64,000 nucleotides of DNA, taken from positions 7,973-71,972 of the forward strand of contig CAZCDS010000029.1 in NCBI GenBank assembly GCA_964497585.1, given 5' to 3'. Origin of the DNA: CAZCDS01 sp964497585. Lineage in GTDB: Bacteria > Desulfobacterota > Desulfomonilia > Desulfomonilales > Desulfomonilaceae. The position numbers and the translations under genes are program-made. Positions 40,363-49,886 of this stretch are shown here, one piece after another. Below the pieces are notes generated by a model. The model was given only the letters and a program-made list of their open reading frames with translations, was not told where the DNA came from and did no database searches. Within the stretch, counting starts at the first letter, position 1. Each line of letters starts with the position of its first letter.

Positions 40363-41481
40363 TCACAGCTTTTTGCAGAAGACGCGATATCTCTTGTAGG
40401 CTCGGGCCCCGCCCTCGCGCTGCAACTGCATCATCGACTCATTTTCTTCGGCGTTCCATCCCATCTCCAGGTAACGGTAGCCCTTGCTCTTGGCCGCCCG
40501 GCTGAAATAATTGTACGCCACGAGCGGTACTCCGATCCCGCGGTACTGCTTGCGCACTCCGAAGACCAGCCCCCTGAGCCCCTTGATCGCCCGCCGGTGC
40601 AGCAGGACTTTTATGATCCCTGTCAATCCAAGTCTTCCATTGAGCCTCTTCAACAAGGGGTTGAAGTCTGGCAGGACGAGGGCTACGGCCGCGGCCTCGT
40701 CGCCGTGGTACACGAAGAAGACCAGGTCCGGGTCGCCGATTAGGCGAAATTGGCGTAGGAGTTCCGCGGCTTCGCCGTCGCTGAAGGGAACGAAGGCCCA
40801 ATGCTCCGCGCAGCACTCATTGTACAATTCCTTGAAGAGCCGGACCTGCCGTTGGAGATCCTTCTTAGTAAAGGGCCGTATCGTCAGATTCCTGCGCTTC
40901 ATGATACGGTTGGCAAGTCGTTCCATCCGCTCACTGAGTTGGTTTGAATCGGTAACATGAAATGCGAACAGATCACGCTCCTTGTCGAATCCGTACGATT
41001 CCGCCAGCTCCCGGTAGTACGGCGGATTGTAGGACATCATGACAGTGGGGGGATACTCGAAACCCTCTATGAGCACACCCATCTCATAGTTCATTGAGGG
41101 GCTGAGCGGGCCTCTCACGAAGTTCATTCCCTTGCGCGCAAGCCATTGCTGGACAGCCCCGAACAGAGCCGAGGCGGCCTCCGGATCGTCGCGGCACTCG
41201 AAAAATCCCCAGGCGCCGGTCCTCTCATCATGATACCGGTTGTATTTGTGGTCGATTATCCCGGCAATTCGCCCGATTGTGCGAGAATTTCGTCGCGCGA
41301 GAAACAGCGTGCGTTCCGCTGATTCCCAGTACGGGTGCCGGTGGTCATCGAGCAAGCGTCCGATCTCGGATTTCAGCGGCGGAACCCAGTTCTCGTACCC
41401 TTCATAAATCTGCCAGGGCAACTCGATGAAGTCCCGAACCTCTGAGGGGGTTCTAGCTGGAAGCACTTCAACCGAGAACAT
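40363..41481 (-). CDS. GNAT-like N-acetyltransferase
   Basis: 372 residues. The C-terminal half (about 200-370) has an acetyltransferase fold with KQYRGIGVPLVAYNYF as the acetyl-CoA loop and GYRYLEMGWNAEEN after it; the N-terminal half (EVRDFIELPWQIYEGYENWVPPL) is a second, degenerate GNAT-like unit. Proteins of this type (YghO-like) are found next to lipid and cell-wall genes; substrate unknown. It is convergent with hpt. Confidence 0.75.
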   Translation of the reverse strand: MFSVEVLPARTPSEVRDFIELPWQIYEGYENWVPPLKSEIGRLLDDHRHPYWESAERTLFLARRNSRTIGRIAGIIDHKYNRYHDERTGAWGFFECRDDPEAASALFGAVQQWLARKGMNFVRGPLSPSMNYEMGVLIEGFEYPPTVMMSYNPPYYRELAESYGFDKERDLFAFHVTDSNQLSERMERLANRIMKRRNLTIRPFTKKDLQRQVRLFKELYNECCAEHWAFVPFSDGEAAELLRQFRLIGDPDLVFFVYHGDEAAAVALVLPDFNPLLKRLNGRLGLTGIIKVLLHRRAIKGLRGLVFGVRKQYRGIGVPLVAYNYFSRAAKSKGYRYLEMGWNAEENESMMQLQREGGARAYKRYRVFCKKL

Positions 41482-41774
41482 CGTGCGATTCCCTTCTCCA
41501 TGGCAATTGGATGAGGGTAAATCTCTCGACGTCTGAACGCAAGTACGAAAGCGGCGAGGAGGTGAGGGCTCACATCAATGCGCTTTCGAATCATTAAGAT
41601 TCAAGGGGATCCGCCCGGGCGCCTCGGACATGAAAGCCCCCTGTCCTCGCTTCGGAAGGGGAGGATTTTGACGGTGAGCGGCGGGCCCGTCAAAGTGACT
41701 TCTCGGAAAACGAATTGCTATGAAAGGCGCTCTCGGGTAAGGGAGAATCTTGTCAGCCTCAATGGGAACTGAGT

Positions 41775-42941
41775 TCAGAACAGGTCGGTCATGTGCTCTC
41801 GCGCCCGTTGGGCCCCCGGAGGCTTGAGGAGCTGATCGATGGCCGAAGGCTTCTCCTGGGAAGGCGTAGGCGCAGGCGGCTGCGCCGCGGCCTGGGCAGA
41901 CCGTTCACACGCGTCCAGCTTGCTGCTCATCTCCGCGATGAGATCCCTGAGTTGCTGGGTTTCGGCCTCCCTTCGCTCAAGCGCAACTCTGGCCTCGGCA
42001 GCAGCCGTGTGGAAGTGATCCCGGTCCTTGCGCAGCCGATCGGACTCGACGTTGATCGCTTCGACCTCCTTGCGCCAGCGCTCGAGGGTCGATTTGAGCT
42101 GCTCGATCTCCTGTCGGGCGACTTGCTCATCGTTCCGCGCGGCTTCCGTCTTCTTTTGGGCCTCCGCCAACTTGGCTTGGAGCTCTTTCCTTGTCTCGGT
42201 CAACTCAGCCTGAAGCCGTTTCTGTGTTTCGGTCAATTGTGCCTGAAGCTCAGCGATTCTCTTCTCTGCCTCGGCCTTCAATCTCGTGGAATCAGCGACC
42301 GCGTTCTTTAGGGTTTGCAGGAGCCCGGCCTTATCATCGAGTTCACTCTTGAGACGTTTGGACTCCGCGGAACGTTCGGCGATTTCCCTATTCATTGCTT
42401 CCAACCGCTGGGCAATTTCCGCGGCTCGCGCCTGTTGGCCCTTCTGAAACTCTTCCACCCTTTTACTGAGTGCGGCGACTTCCCGGTCCTTGGCTTGAGC
42501 CTCTTGCGTAATCCGCTTGAGTTCGTTTTCTTTTTCCCCCAGGTCCTTCTTCAGGACATCGAGTCTTTCGCTGAGTTTCTTCGCCCTGTACTCGGCGAGC
42601 GCTTTGGCCCCCATGAGACCGATTCTGGACATATCGCTCTTTTCGGTTTGTTCCTGACGTGCCTCGGCCGCATCCCTCGCGGCCTCTGCCTTTTCCGCGC
42701 GCGCCTGCGCTTTGACGAGCTTCTTCTGCACAGACTCGAGCTTGGATGCGATAGTCTTACTGGTCTTCCCCTCCTGAGCGATTCGCTCCTGAGCCTGGGA
42801 AAGTTCCGATTCGAGCCGGGCGATCTCCGCTCGCGCCGACTTTAGCTTCGACGAGACGTTTCCCGTGTCATTGCGCGTACATGCCTGGAGAAGCAAGAAC
42901 GAGCCGATGATTGCGAGCCCTACGAAAAGCCATCGATTCAT
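41775..42941 (-). CDS. Coiled-coil lipoprotein
   Basis: 388 residues from ATG 42941 (GGAGAG upstream). Lipobox LLQAC after a short signal peptide predicts attachment to a membrane. Nearly the whole mature chain is coiled coil rich in Ala/Glu/Lys/Gln with repeated short units (LQAELTETRKELQAKLAEAQK), and the C-terminus is proline-rich. It looks like a structural envelope protein spanning periplasm. No enzymatic domain. Confidence 0.8.
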   Translation of the reverse strand: MNRWLFVGLAIIGSFLLLQACTRNDTGNVSSKLKSARAEIARLESELSQAQERIAQEGKTSKTIASKLESVQKKLVKAQARAEKAEAARDAAEARQEQTEKSDMSRIGLMGAKALAEYRAKKLSERLDVLKKDLGEKENELKRITQEAQAKDREVAALSKRVEEFQKGQQARAAEIAQRLEAMNREIAERSAESKRLKSELDDKAGLLQTLKNAVADSTRLKAEAEKRIAELQAQLTETQKRLQAELTETRKELQAKLAEAQKKTEAARNDEQVARQEIEQLKSTLERWRKEVEAINVESDRLRKDRDHFHTAAAEARVALERREAETQQLRDLIAEMSSKLDACERSAQAAAQPPAPTPSQEKPSAIDQLLKPPGAQRAREHMTDLF

Positions 42942-43534
42942 TGCCAAACTCTCCTTCCGGGCTCAGGCGGCCGGAAAGGGACCCTGTTCGATCTCGTCGA
43001 CCGATCCTCCGGGCAACGCCGGTTGGACCGATCGCAACACCATGCACGACTGAGGCTTCAACATCTAATTATAGGTGATATACGGGTCTTTAGTCAAGGA
43101 AAACCCATAAATAACGACGGAATATCGGGCAAATTGTTCGATTCTCGGCCTACCTCATTATCATGCATGACGGACTGGGTAGTCAATTTGCGCGATATGT
43201 GTGAAGATAGTCTTTGACGGCCTCTCGGATGGAGGTTCTCTCGTCTTGCGCGGCCCGCTCGCCCTTGACAACGCGAGCTGGGATCTGTTATGAAAAATCG
43301 GATATACTTGAACTCAGGGGCACTTTCCACTTCGGCCACATCCACAAGATTGAAATGAGTAGGCTGTCACGACGGACACCTCAGCGTTGGTCCGACGGCG
43401 GAACCAAATGAAGTGTGGGCCGACGCGTCCACCTTCCCGTGCCCGTGAGGACCCAGAGATATCACCAAGCCCTGAGGATGAAAATCATCTGCCAGGGACC
43501 GTTGCTGTCTATTCCTGCCTAAGGGGGTATGAGA
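42942..43534. other. Divergent intergenic region before the acyl-CoA dehydrogenase operon
   Basis: 593 bp without a gene. It contains the promoter candidate at 43265-43294 and a long leader to the first gene. Confidence 0.5.
43265..43294 (+). promoter_or_regulatory. Promoter candidate of the acd-etf operon
   Basis: TTGACA at 43265-43270, 18-bp spacer, TATGAA at 43289-43294. The predicted start gives a leader of about 230 bases before the acyl-CoA dehydrogenase. Confidence 0.4.
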
Positions 43535-44704
43535 ATGTCGTTGAATTTCGATCTTCCAAAGGATGCAGAACTCACACGAAAGGTTGTCCGTGAATTCGCG
43601 GAGAAGGAGATCGCACCTGCCGCCCAGGAACTGGATGACAAGGAGGAATTCTCCTATGACCTCACACGCAAGATGGGCGAGCTGGACTTCTTCGGCCCGT
43701 TCGTAACGGAAGAGTACGGTGGGAGCGACGTGGGCTACCTGAACTACATCATCACTGTTGAGGAGATCGCGCGAATCGACGGATCTCAGGCGGCCACCAT
43801 TGCTGCGGCAAACTCCCTGGGAATTGCACCTATCTACTACTTCGGCAACGAGGAGCAGAAGAGGAAATGGCTCCCCGATCTCTGTAAAGGGAAGATCATG
43901 TCCTCCTTCGGGCTCACCGAACCCGATGCCGGTTCCGACGCGGGTTCGTCTCAGACGACCGCGGTCCTGGACGGGAACGAATGGGTCATCAACGGCAGCA
44001 AGATCTTCATCACGAACTCCGCGACCGACATCAGCGCGGTTTGTGTCGTTCAATGCGTGACGGGTGAGAAAGAGAGCGGCAAGCCCGAGATCAGTTGCAT
44101 ACTCGTGGAAAACGGTACTCACGGCTTCATTGCGGAGGCCATGCACAACAAGATGTGCTGGCGTGCCTCGAACACGGGATTGCTCACCTTTTCGGACTGC
44201 CGTGTGCCCAAGGAGAATCTCCTGGGAGGCAGGGGCGAGGGTTTTCATCAGATGCTCAAGACCCTCGATGGCGGGCGGCTCTCTATCGGCGCGATGGGCC
44301 TTGGGGGAGCGCAGGGCGCATTCGACATAGCTTTGGATTACTCCAAGAAGCGCAAGCAGTTCGGACGCCCCATCGGATCGTTTCAGGTCAACGCATTCAA
44401 ACTTGCGGACATGGCCACGGAGATCGAAATGGCCCGACTGCTCCTGTACAAGGCGTGCTGGATGATGGACAACGAAAAACTCACTCCCCAGGCGGGAGCC
44501 ATGGCAAAGTTGGTATGCTCGGAAACCTACTACCGCGCGGCCAACCATGCGGTTCAGATGCACGGCGGATACGGTCTCATGAAGGAGTACGCCGCGGAAA
44601 GACACTACAGAAATCAGAAGCTTCTCGACATTGGTGAAGGGACCTCCGAAGTTCAGAGGATCGTGATCGCGCGGAGCATAGGAGTCCCGGGCCGTTCCAT
44701 GTAG
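43535..44704 (+). CDS. Acyl-CoA dehydrogenase
   Basis: 389 residues from ATG 43535 (GGGGG at 7-base spacing; ATG 43529 is too close to it). FAD enzyme that oxidises acyl-CoA to enoyl-CoA. Family signatures: AGSDAGSSQTTAV after SSFGLTEPD, WVINGSKIFITN, RKQFGRPIGSFQ, QMHGGYGLMKEYAAERHYRN and the catalytic Glu in LLDIGEGTSEVQR. It begins a plus-strand run that ends with etfA, so electrons would pass to EtfAB and then to the membrane oxidoreductase. Chain-length or aromatic-ring specificity cannot be told from sequence. Confidence 0.94.
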   Translation: MSLNFDLPKDAELTRKVVREFAEKEIAPAAQELDDKEEFSYDLTRKMGELDFFGPFVTEEYGGSDVGYLNYIITVEEIARIDGSQAATIAAANSLGIAPIYYFGNEEQKRKWLPDLCKGKIMSSFGLTEPDAGSDAGSSQTTAVLDGNEWVINGSKIFITNSATDISAVCVVQCVTGEKESGKPEISCILVENGTHGFIAEAMHNKMCWRASNTGLLTFSDCRVPKENLLGGRGEGFHQMLKTLDGGRLSIGAMGLGGAQGAFDIALDYSKKRKQFGRPIGSFQVNAFKLADMATEIEMARLLLYKACWMMDNEKLTPQAGAMAKLVCSETYYRAANHAVQMHGGYGLMKEYAAERHYRNQKLLDIGEGTSEVQRIVIARSIGVPGRSM

Positions 44705-44772
44705 CGCCCGCCTGGCCGAACGGAATGTGCGACAGGTCATGGACCACGACGAGAAGTCTGAAAGGATGAGTC

Positions 44773-45459
44773 ATGGACGAGGACAGGAAAGAATTTCCAT
44801 ACGAGGATTTGCAGCAAACGGTCGACGAGTACGGGGAGCATGGGGGCGAAGACCTGCTCACCGATCCCGCGGCCGACGCCCGGGCCAAGGAACGAGTCAG
44901 GAGGGAAGCAGCGCTCGACCACCGGCCCATGCTGCGTGCCGCACGGGAAGAGCGGGGATTCACCCTCGACGAACTGGCGGAGAAGACGGGTATCTCCAGT
45001 GACATTCTGGCCAGGATGGAATCCGGTGAGACGTTCCTTCCGTTGGGAGAATTGATCAAGGTCACCAAAGTGCTCGCCCTGAAGATGACGGACGTCTTGG
45101 CCGCGGGAACTGAGTCCTTCACCATCGTAAGAGCCGATGAACGGCGCTCGGTGAAACGATTTGGCGAGACGCGACAGACGAGTCACGGGTACGAGTACGA
45201 ATCGCTCGCTCCGGGGAAAAAAGACAAGACGATGGAGCCGTTCATCGTGACGCTCCATCCGGCCGCCTCGGATGAACTCTCCTCCCATGATGGACAAGAG
45301 TTCATCTATGTTCTCGAGGGAGAAATGACCGTCGTCGTTGAGGGGTACAGGGACGTGCTCCGCGCCGGCGACGCCGTGTACTATGACGGAACGAGCAAGC
45401 ACCTGGTGGCCGCGCACGGTGACAAGCCCGCCAAAATCCTGGCGGTGATCGTCAGCTGA
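44773..45459 (+). CDS. XRE-family regulator with C-terminal cupin
   Basis: 228 residues. An acidic N-terminal extension (1-50) precedes a helix-turn-helix of XRE type (about 53-105, LRAAREERGFTLDELAEKTGISSDIL) and a C-terminal cupin (about 150-225) with HDGQEFIYVLEGEMTVVVEG. Such regulators sense a small molecule in the cupin. Placement between the dehydrogenase and the membrane oxidoreductase suggests it controls this operon. Confidence 0.88.
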   Translation: MDEDRKEFPYEDLQQTVDEYGEHGGEDLLTDPAADARAKERVRREAALDHRPMLRAAREERGFTLDELAEKTGISSDILARMESGETFLPLGELIKVTKVLALKMTDVLAAGTESFTIVRADERRSVKRFGETRQTSHGYEYESLAPGKKDKTMEPFIVTLHPAASDELSSHDGQEFIYVLEGEMTVVVEGYRDVLRAGDAVYYDGTSKHLVAAHGDKPAKILAVIVS

Positions 45460-45614
45460 GCGCTCGTCCGGACCCGGCAGTGATCGCCCGATATTCGCGC
45501 CCTCTCCCCTTGCCGAGGCGGCACTCGTATCGGATTGCCTCTGGCGGTCGCCGTCCATGGTGTTCGTTTCGGTCGGAATTCAATTCGAGACTTTGCAACC
45601 TGAGGTAGAACCAT

Positions 45615-47654
45615 ATGACTCTGCTCGAGCCGGCGGAGGTTCCGATTGCCGGCATCCCCGCACCGTTCCTGGCCTGCGTCATCCTCCTTATCGCGCTGGC
45701 TCTCTTTGCCTATGTAATTTTCCGTCGCGGCGAGCTCCTCAAGGAAGCCTTGTCCGACCCGCGGTTCTCGGAGATCCCCACGCGCATCAAGATGATGGTG
45801 CTCTACGCGTTCGGGCAGGCGCGGCAGCCACGATATCCCCTGGCGGGGATCCTGCACATCCTCCTCTTTGCCGGCTTCCTGATCCTCTCCCTGCGGTCGC
45901 TCACGCTTATCGGGAGTGGATTTTCTCCGCACTTTCACTTGCCGCTCATGGGCGGCTCGCTCGGCTCCACGTACGAGGTGCTCAAAGACTACACAGTGCT
46001 CATCGTGCTCATTGTCTGCATTGTGGCGATCGTGCGACGAGCCGTGTTCAAGCCTGCGCGGTACGAGCACCCGGGAGGAGGAGGCGGCCACGCCAGTGAG
46101 GCGTACCTGATCCTCGGCATGGTATCGGCCCTTATGATTACCGACATGATCTTCGACGGCACCGGCCTGCTGGGCGCTGGCGGTTCGGCTCACGCGGCCC
46201 GCTTTCCGGCAGCGAGCCTCGGGGCGCTCTTTACGGGGGGAGCTTCACCCGGAGCACTTAACGTCTTCCATGTCGGTGCCTATTGGCTTCATATTCTCGT
46301 GTTTTTGACGCTGCTGAACTATCTACCGGTCTCCAAACACTTCCATGTGATAACAGCCATTCCCAATGTATTTTTCGCCAAGCTGAACAAGGGTTCCATC
46401 AAGCCGGTCCAATGGAACGTCAACGATTGGATGGACCTCGAGGAAATCGGGATCAGCCGTTTCAGTCAATTCACCTGGAAGAACGTGCTGGACTTCTATT
46501 CCTGCGCGGACTGCGGTAGATGTTCCGACAATTGCCCGGCCGCGACGGTCGGAAGGGCCCTCTCACCGAGGATGATCAGCATCAAGGCACGGGATTATGC
46601 GTACGAGCACTACCCGGTCTTCGGGGCCCGCCCCGATCCCGGCGAGACGCAATTCACCGGCGACGTCATCACGGAAGAGGAGATCTGGGCCTGCACCACC
46701 TGCGGCGCGTGCGAACGGGAATGCCCCATATTCATCGAGTACATCGACAAGATCGTGGACATGAGGAGATTCCTCGTGGAACAGGGCAACATGCCCCAGA
46801 CGCTCCAGAAGCCCATGCAGCAGATCAAGAAGAAGGGCAATGCATACGGAGGCGCCAAAGGTAAACGGGCCGCATGGACAAAGGAACTCGAAGACATCGA
46901 GGTCAAACAGCTCAAGAAGGGCGACTCCGCGGACCTGCTCTTCTTCGTGGACAGTTGCGGCTCCTTTGACCCAAGAATACAGGAGATCTCCAAGTCCTTT
47001 GCCAGAATACTTCACCGGGCTTCAAAAGACTTCGGCATCCTCGGGTCCGATGAGACCGATTCAGGGAACGAGATCCGAAGGCTCGGCGAGGAAGGACTCT
47101 TCGAACAAGTCTGCCAAAAGAACATCGCGGCTTTCCAGTCACGAGAATTCAAGGAGATCGTCGCGTACGACCCGCACGCGTTCAACGCGATCAGGAATGA
47201 CTACCCGGAGAAGTTCCCCGTGGTGCACGCATCCCAACTCATGGCCCGCATGCTCCGGGATGGGAGTATCACTCTCAAGGACGGGTACCTGGGAGACAGG
47301 ACCGTAACCTACCATGACCCGTGCTATCTCGGCAGACACAACGAGATCTACGAGGAGCCCCGAGAGGTTCTCAACCGGATACCGGGAATCAGGCTCCGAG
47401 AAATGGATCGGTCCCGTTCCCGGAGCTTCTGCTGCAGCGGCGGCGGCCTCCTGCTTTGGTACGAGAATGACGAGGAAAAGGAGCGCATGGGGGAACGCAG
47501 AGTTCGCATGGCTGAAGAAATCGGCGCGCAGGTCATCATTACCGCGTGTCCTTTTTGCCTGCTCAATATCGAGGACGCGATTAAGACGACCGGCAGCGAG
47601 GGCAAGATGGAAGTCATTGAGCTGGTGGAGCTGGTGGACCGCAGTCTGGCCTGA
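45615..47654 (+). CDS. EMO-like membrane FeS oxidoreductase (EtfAB:quinone)
   Basis: 679 residues, ribosome site GAGGTAGAA. The N-terminal third is a nitrate-reductase-gamma-like membrane domain (several helices, with histidines HFHLPL and HVGAYWLHIL placed for hemes); then two 4Fe-4S motifs CADCGRCSDNCP and CTTCGACERECP; then CCG (DUF224) domains with DPCYLGRHNEIY and FCCSGGG. This is the architecture of EtfAB-oxidising methylmenaquinone oxidoreductase (EMO). With EtfBA directly downstream, it would move electrons from reduced ETF to the quinone pool. Confidence 0.9.
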   Translation: MTLLEPAEVPIAGIPAPFLACVILLIALALFAYVIFRRGELLKEALSDPRFSEIPTRIKMMVLYAFGQARQPRYPLAGILHILLFAGFLILSLRSLTLIGSGFSPHFHLPLMGGSLGSTYEVLKDYTVLIVLIVCIVAIVRRAVFKPARYEHPGGGGGHASEAYLILGMVSALMITDMIFDGTGLLGAGGSAHAARFPAASLGALFTGGASPGALNVFHVGAYWLHILVFLTLLNYLPVSKHFHVITAIPNVFFAKLNKGSIKPVQWNVNDWMDLEEIGISRFSQFTWKNVLDFYSCADCGRCSDNCPAATVGRALSPRMISIKARDYAYEHYPVFGARPDPGETQFTGDVITEEEIWACTTCGACERECPIFIEYIDKIVDMRRFLVEQGNMPQTLQKPMQQIKKKGNAYGGAKGKRAAWTKELEDIEVKQLKKGDSADLLFFVDSCGSFDPRIQEISKSFARILHRASKDFGILGSDETDSGNEIRRLGEEGLFEQVCQKNIAAFQSREFKEIVAYDPHAFNAIRNDYPEKFPVVHASQLMARMLRDGSITLKDGYLGDRTVTYHDPCYLGRHNEIYEEPREVLNRIPGIRLREMDRSRSRSFCCSGGGLLLWYENDEEKERMGERRVRMAEEIGAQVIITACPFCLLNIEDAIKTTGSEGKMEVIELVELVDRSLA

Positions 47655-47689
47655 GCGGATCAATACCATTCCAAGTAGCTGGAGGGACA

Positions 47690-48481
47690 ATGGATATCAT
47701 TGTTTGTGCGAAATGGGTACCGGACACCTCCGAAGCGGACCTCACCGTCGAGTCGGGGGAGACGGAAATCGAAAAGGACGACCTGGACTTCGATATCAAC
47801 GACTGGGATCGCTTCGCGGTGGAAGAGGCAGTCCTAATCAAGGAGAAGGTCGGGGGCACGGTCACAGTGGTGAGCGTGGCTCCTGAAGACGCGGAGGAAA
47901 TGCTGCGGGAAAGCCTCGCCCGTGGAGCTGACGAAGCATTCCTTCTCGGGGACGAGTCCTTCGAGGGTTCCGACAGCTTCGCGACCGCGCGCATCCTTGC
48001 CACGTTCATCAAGGATCGACCGTTTGACCTCATCCTCACAGGCACCCAGGCTGATGACGACTGCGCGGGTCAGTTGGGCGGCATGCTCGGGGCCATGCTC
48101 GGCGTGCCCAGCGCCACCCTCGTCCATAAGATCGATATCCAGGACGGCAAGATCGGCATCATCCGAGAGTTGGAAGGCGGCCTGTCCGAGTCGCTCGAAC
48201 TGGACCTGCCCGCGGTCGTTTCAGTTGCGACCGGGCTCAACGAGCCGCGGTTCGTTTCCATCCGTGCGGTCCGCAAGGTTGCCAGCATAGAAATCCCCAT
48301 CCTCGAGCTGGGCGATGTCGGACTGGAAGAGTCCGAGGTCGGCGCAAACGGCTCCAGGATCGTGATCGAGAAGGTCTTCCTACCACCAGAAGGCGAAGGA
48401 GCTGAGATCATCGCCGGCAGTCCCGAAGAGGCCGCGGCTAAGCTCGCCGAGATCCTGAAGGAGAAAGGGGGTATAGGCTGA
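47690..48481 (+). CDS. etfB: Electron transfer flavoprotein beta subunit
   Basis: 263 residues. N-terminal MDIIVCAKWVPDTSEADL and the AEELLR-type signature (DAEEMLRESLARGADEAFLL) with GTQADDDCAGQLGGMLGAMLG fit the ETF beta fold. ETF takes electrons from acyl-CoA dehydrogenases. Its stop overlaps the ATG of etfA by one base. Normal length; classical rather than bifurcating ETF cannot be decided by eye. Confidence 0.95.
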   Translation: MDIIVCAKWVPDTSEADLTVESGETEIEKDDLDFDINDWDRFAVEEAVLIKEKVGGTVTVVSVAPEDAEEMLRESLARGADEAFLLGDESFEGSDSFATARILATFIKDRPFDLILTGTQADDDCAGQLGGMLGAMLGVPSATLVHKIDIQDGKIGIIRELEGGLSESLELDLPAVVSVATGLNEPRFVSIRAVRKVASIEIPILELGDVGLEESEVGANGSRIVIEKVFLPPEGEGAEIIAGSPEEAAAKLAEILKEKGGIG

Positions 48482-49458
48482 TGACCAACGTATTCGTGCT
48501 TGCGGAACATCGGCGGGGAAGCCTGAGAGATGCCACATGGGAAGCCGTGGCTGCCGCTCGGCAAGTGGCGGGAGAACTCGGCTCGGAAGTGATCTGCCTG
48601 CTCCTCGGCAACAATGTCGATTCCATGGCCGAGGCCCTGGCGAAGGAATGCCCGAGGGTCCTTGCAGTAGATGATCCCAGGCTGGAGAACTTCAATTCAG
48701 AAGTCTTCGTCAAGACGTTGACGTCGGTGCTGGCGGACAAGGCTCCGTACGTGTTGATCATGGGGAACTCCAACTCCGTGATCGATCTGGCGCCAGGACT
48801 TTCGGTGGCCCTTGACGCGGCCCTTGCGACGGACTGCCTCGGGCTGGAGGTGGACAACGGTTCCGTCAAGGCCCTGAGACAGATGTACAGCTACAAGGTC
48901 AACGCACTCGTCTCCTTCAAGGGAGCGGACAAGGTTGTGCTCACCCTGCGCGGAGGGGCCTTTTCTTTCGAGCCCTCGGCTGGGGTAGCGGGAGCGATCG
49001 AGAAGATCGATTCTCCCCTTACGGACGAACCCGCGAGTAAGCGCTTCCTCAACTTCGTCGAGGCGGAGAAGGGTGATGTGGATATCGCGTCCGCGGATAT
49101 CATCATATCCATCGGGCGTGGAATCGGCGACGAGGAAGACCTGGAGATGTTCGAGTCGCTTGCCGATGCCATGGGCGGCGTTCTCGCCTGCTCGAGACCG
49201 ATCGTGGACAAGGGGCTGCTGCCGAAGTACCACCAGGTCGGTACCTCAGGGGTGGAAGTCAAACCGAAGGTCTACCTTGCACTCGGGATCAGCGGAGCGT
49301 TCCAGCATCTCGGCGGAATCAAGGGCAATCCCATCATCGTTGCCGTGAACAAGGACGCAAGGGCCCCTATTTTCAGAGCGGCCCATTATGGAATCGTCGC
49401 GAACCTCTTCGACGTAATTCCCGCGCTGGAAGAGAAAATCAACGAAATCAAGGGATAA
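48481..49458 (+). CDS. etfA: Electron transfer flavoprotein alpha subunit
   Basis: 325 residues. The N-terminal domain resembles etfB; the C-terminal FAD domain has SIGRGIGDEEDLEMF, CSRPIVDKGLLPKYHQVGTSG and ALGISGAFQHLGGI, the expected FAD contacts. Pairs with etfB, overlapping it at ATGA. Completes the dehydrogenase-ETF-EMO electron path. Confidence 0.95.
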   Translation: MTNVFVLAEHRRGSLRDATWEAVAAARQVAGELGSEVICLLLGNNVDSMAEALAKECPRVLAVDDPRLENFNSEVFVKTLTSVLADKAPYVLIMGNSNSVIDLAPGLSVALDAALATDCLGLEVDNGSVKALRQMYSYKVNALVSFKGADKVVLTLRGGAFSFEPSAGVAGAIEKIDSPLTDEPASKRFLNFVEAEKGDVDIASADIIISIGRGIGDEEDLEMFESLADAMGGVLACSRPIVDKGLLPKYHQVGTSGVEVKPKVYLALGISGAFQHLGGIKGNPIIVAVNKDARAPIFRAAHYGIVANLFDVIPALEEKINEIKG

Positions 49459-49476
49459 GACGAGGAGAGCGTTCTT

Positions 49477-49725
49477 TCAAGGGCGCCCTCCCCGGGCCCT
49501 ATCCATTCGCCAGGGGTTCAACGGCGAACAGCACCCGCCGCCGATTTCGAGGATCTCTCCATACCGGAGCGGGTCGTCCAGGTAGAGCGAGCAGATGTAC
49601 CGATTGCCCTTACGAGCGAGTGAGGGGCAGGGCTTCGTGTAGTGACCGTAGATCATGCGGCCCGGGGCGCAGATCACCTCCGTGCAGCAGTATCCACAGC
49701 CGACGCACGGAACGGCATCGCTCAT
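49477..49725 (-). CDS. Small cysteine-rich metal-cluster protein (YkgJ-like)
   Basis: 82 residues from ATG 49725. It has CVGCGYCC near the N-terminus, CAPG, CP and GGCCSP near the end: eight cysteines in a pattern like YkgJ-type iron-sulphur or zinc cluster proteins, but shorter. No function is assigned. Convergent with etfA, 19 bp away. Confidence 0.65.
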   Translation of the reverse strand: MSDAVPCVGCGYCCTEVICAPGRMIYGHYTKPCPSLARKGNRYICSLYLDDPLRYGEILEIGGGCCSPLNPWRMDRARGGRP

Positions 49726-49886
49726 TAGCACCTCGTATGAAGGGCAACTTCACTGTTGTGGTCGCCGTTGGACTCCAGGTTCCGGGCGCTCGTGCTTCGT
49801 TGCACGAGTCAAGACGCGACCCGCGCGAGGACGCGGATTCCTGTACGGGCGAGTCGGAATCCCCTCAGAGGCTCCTCCGCCGATGT

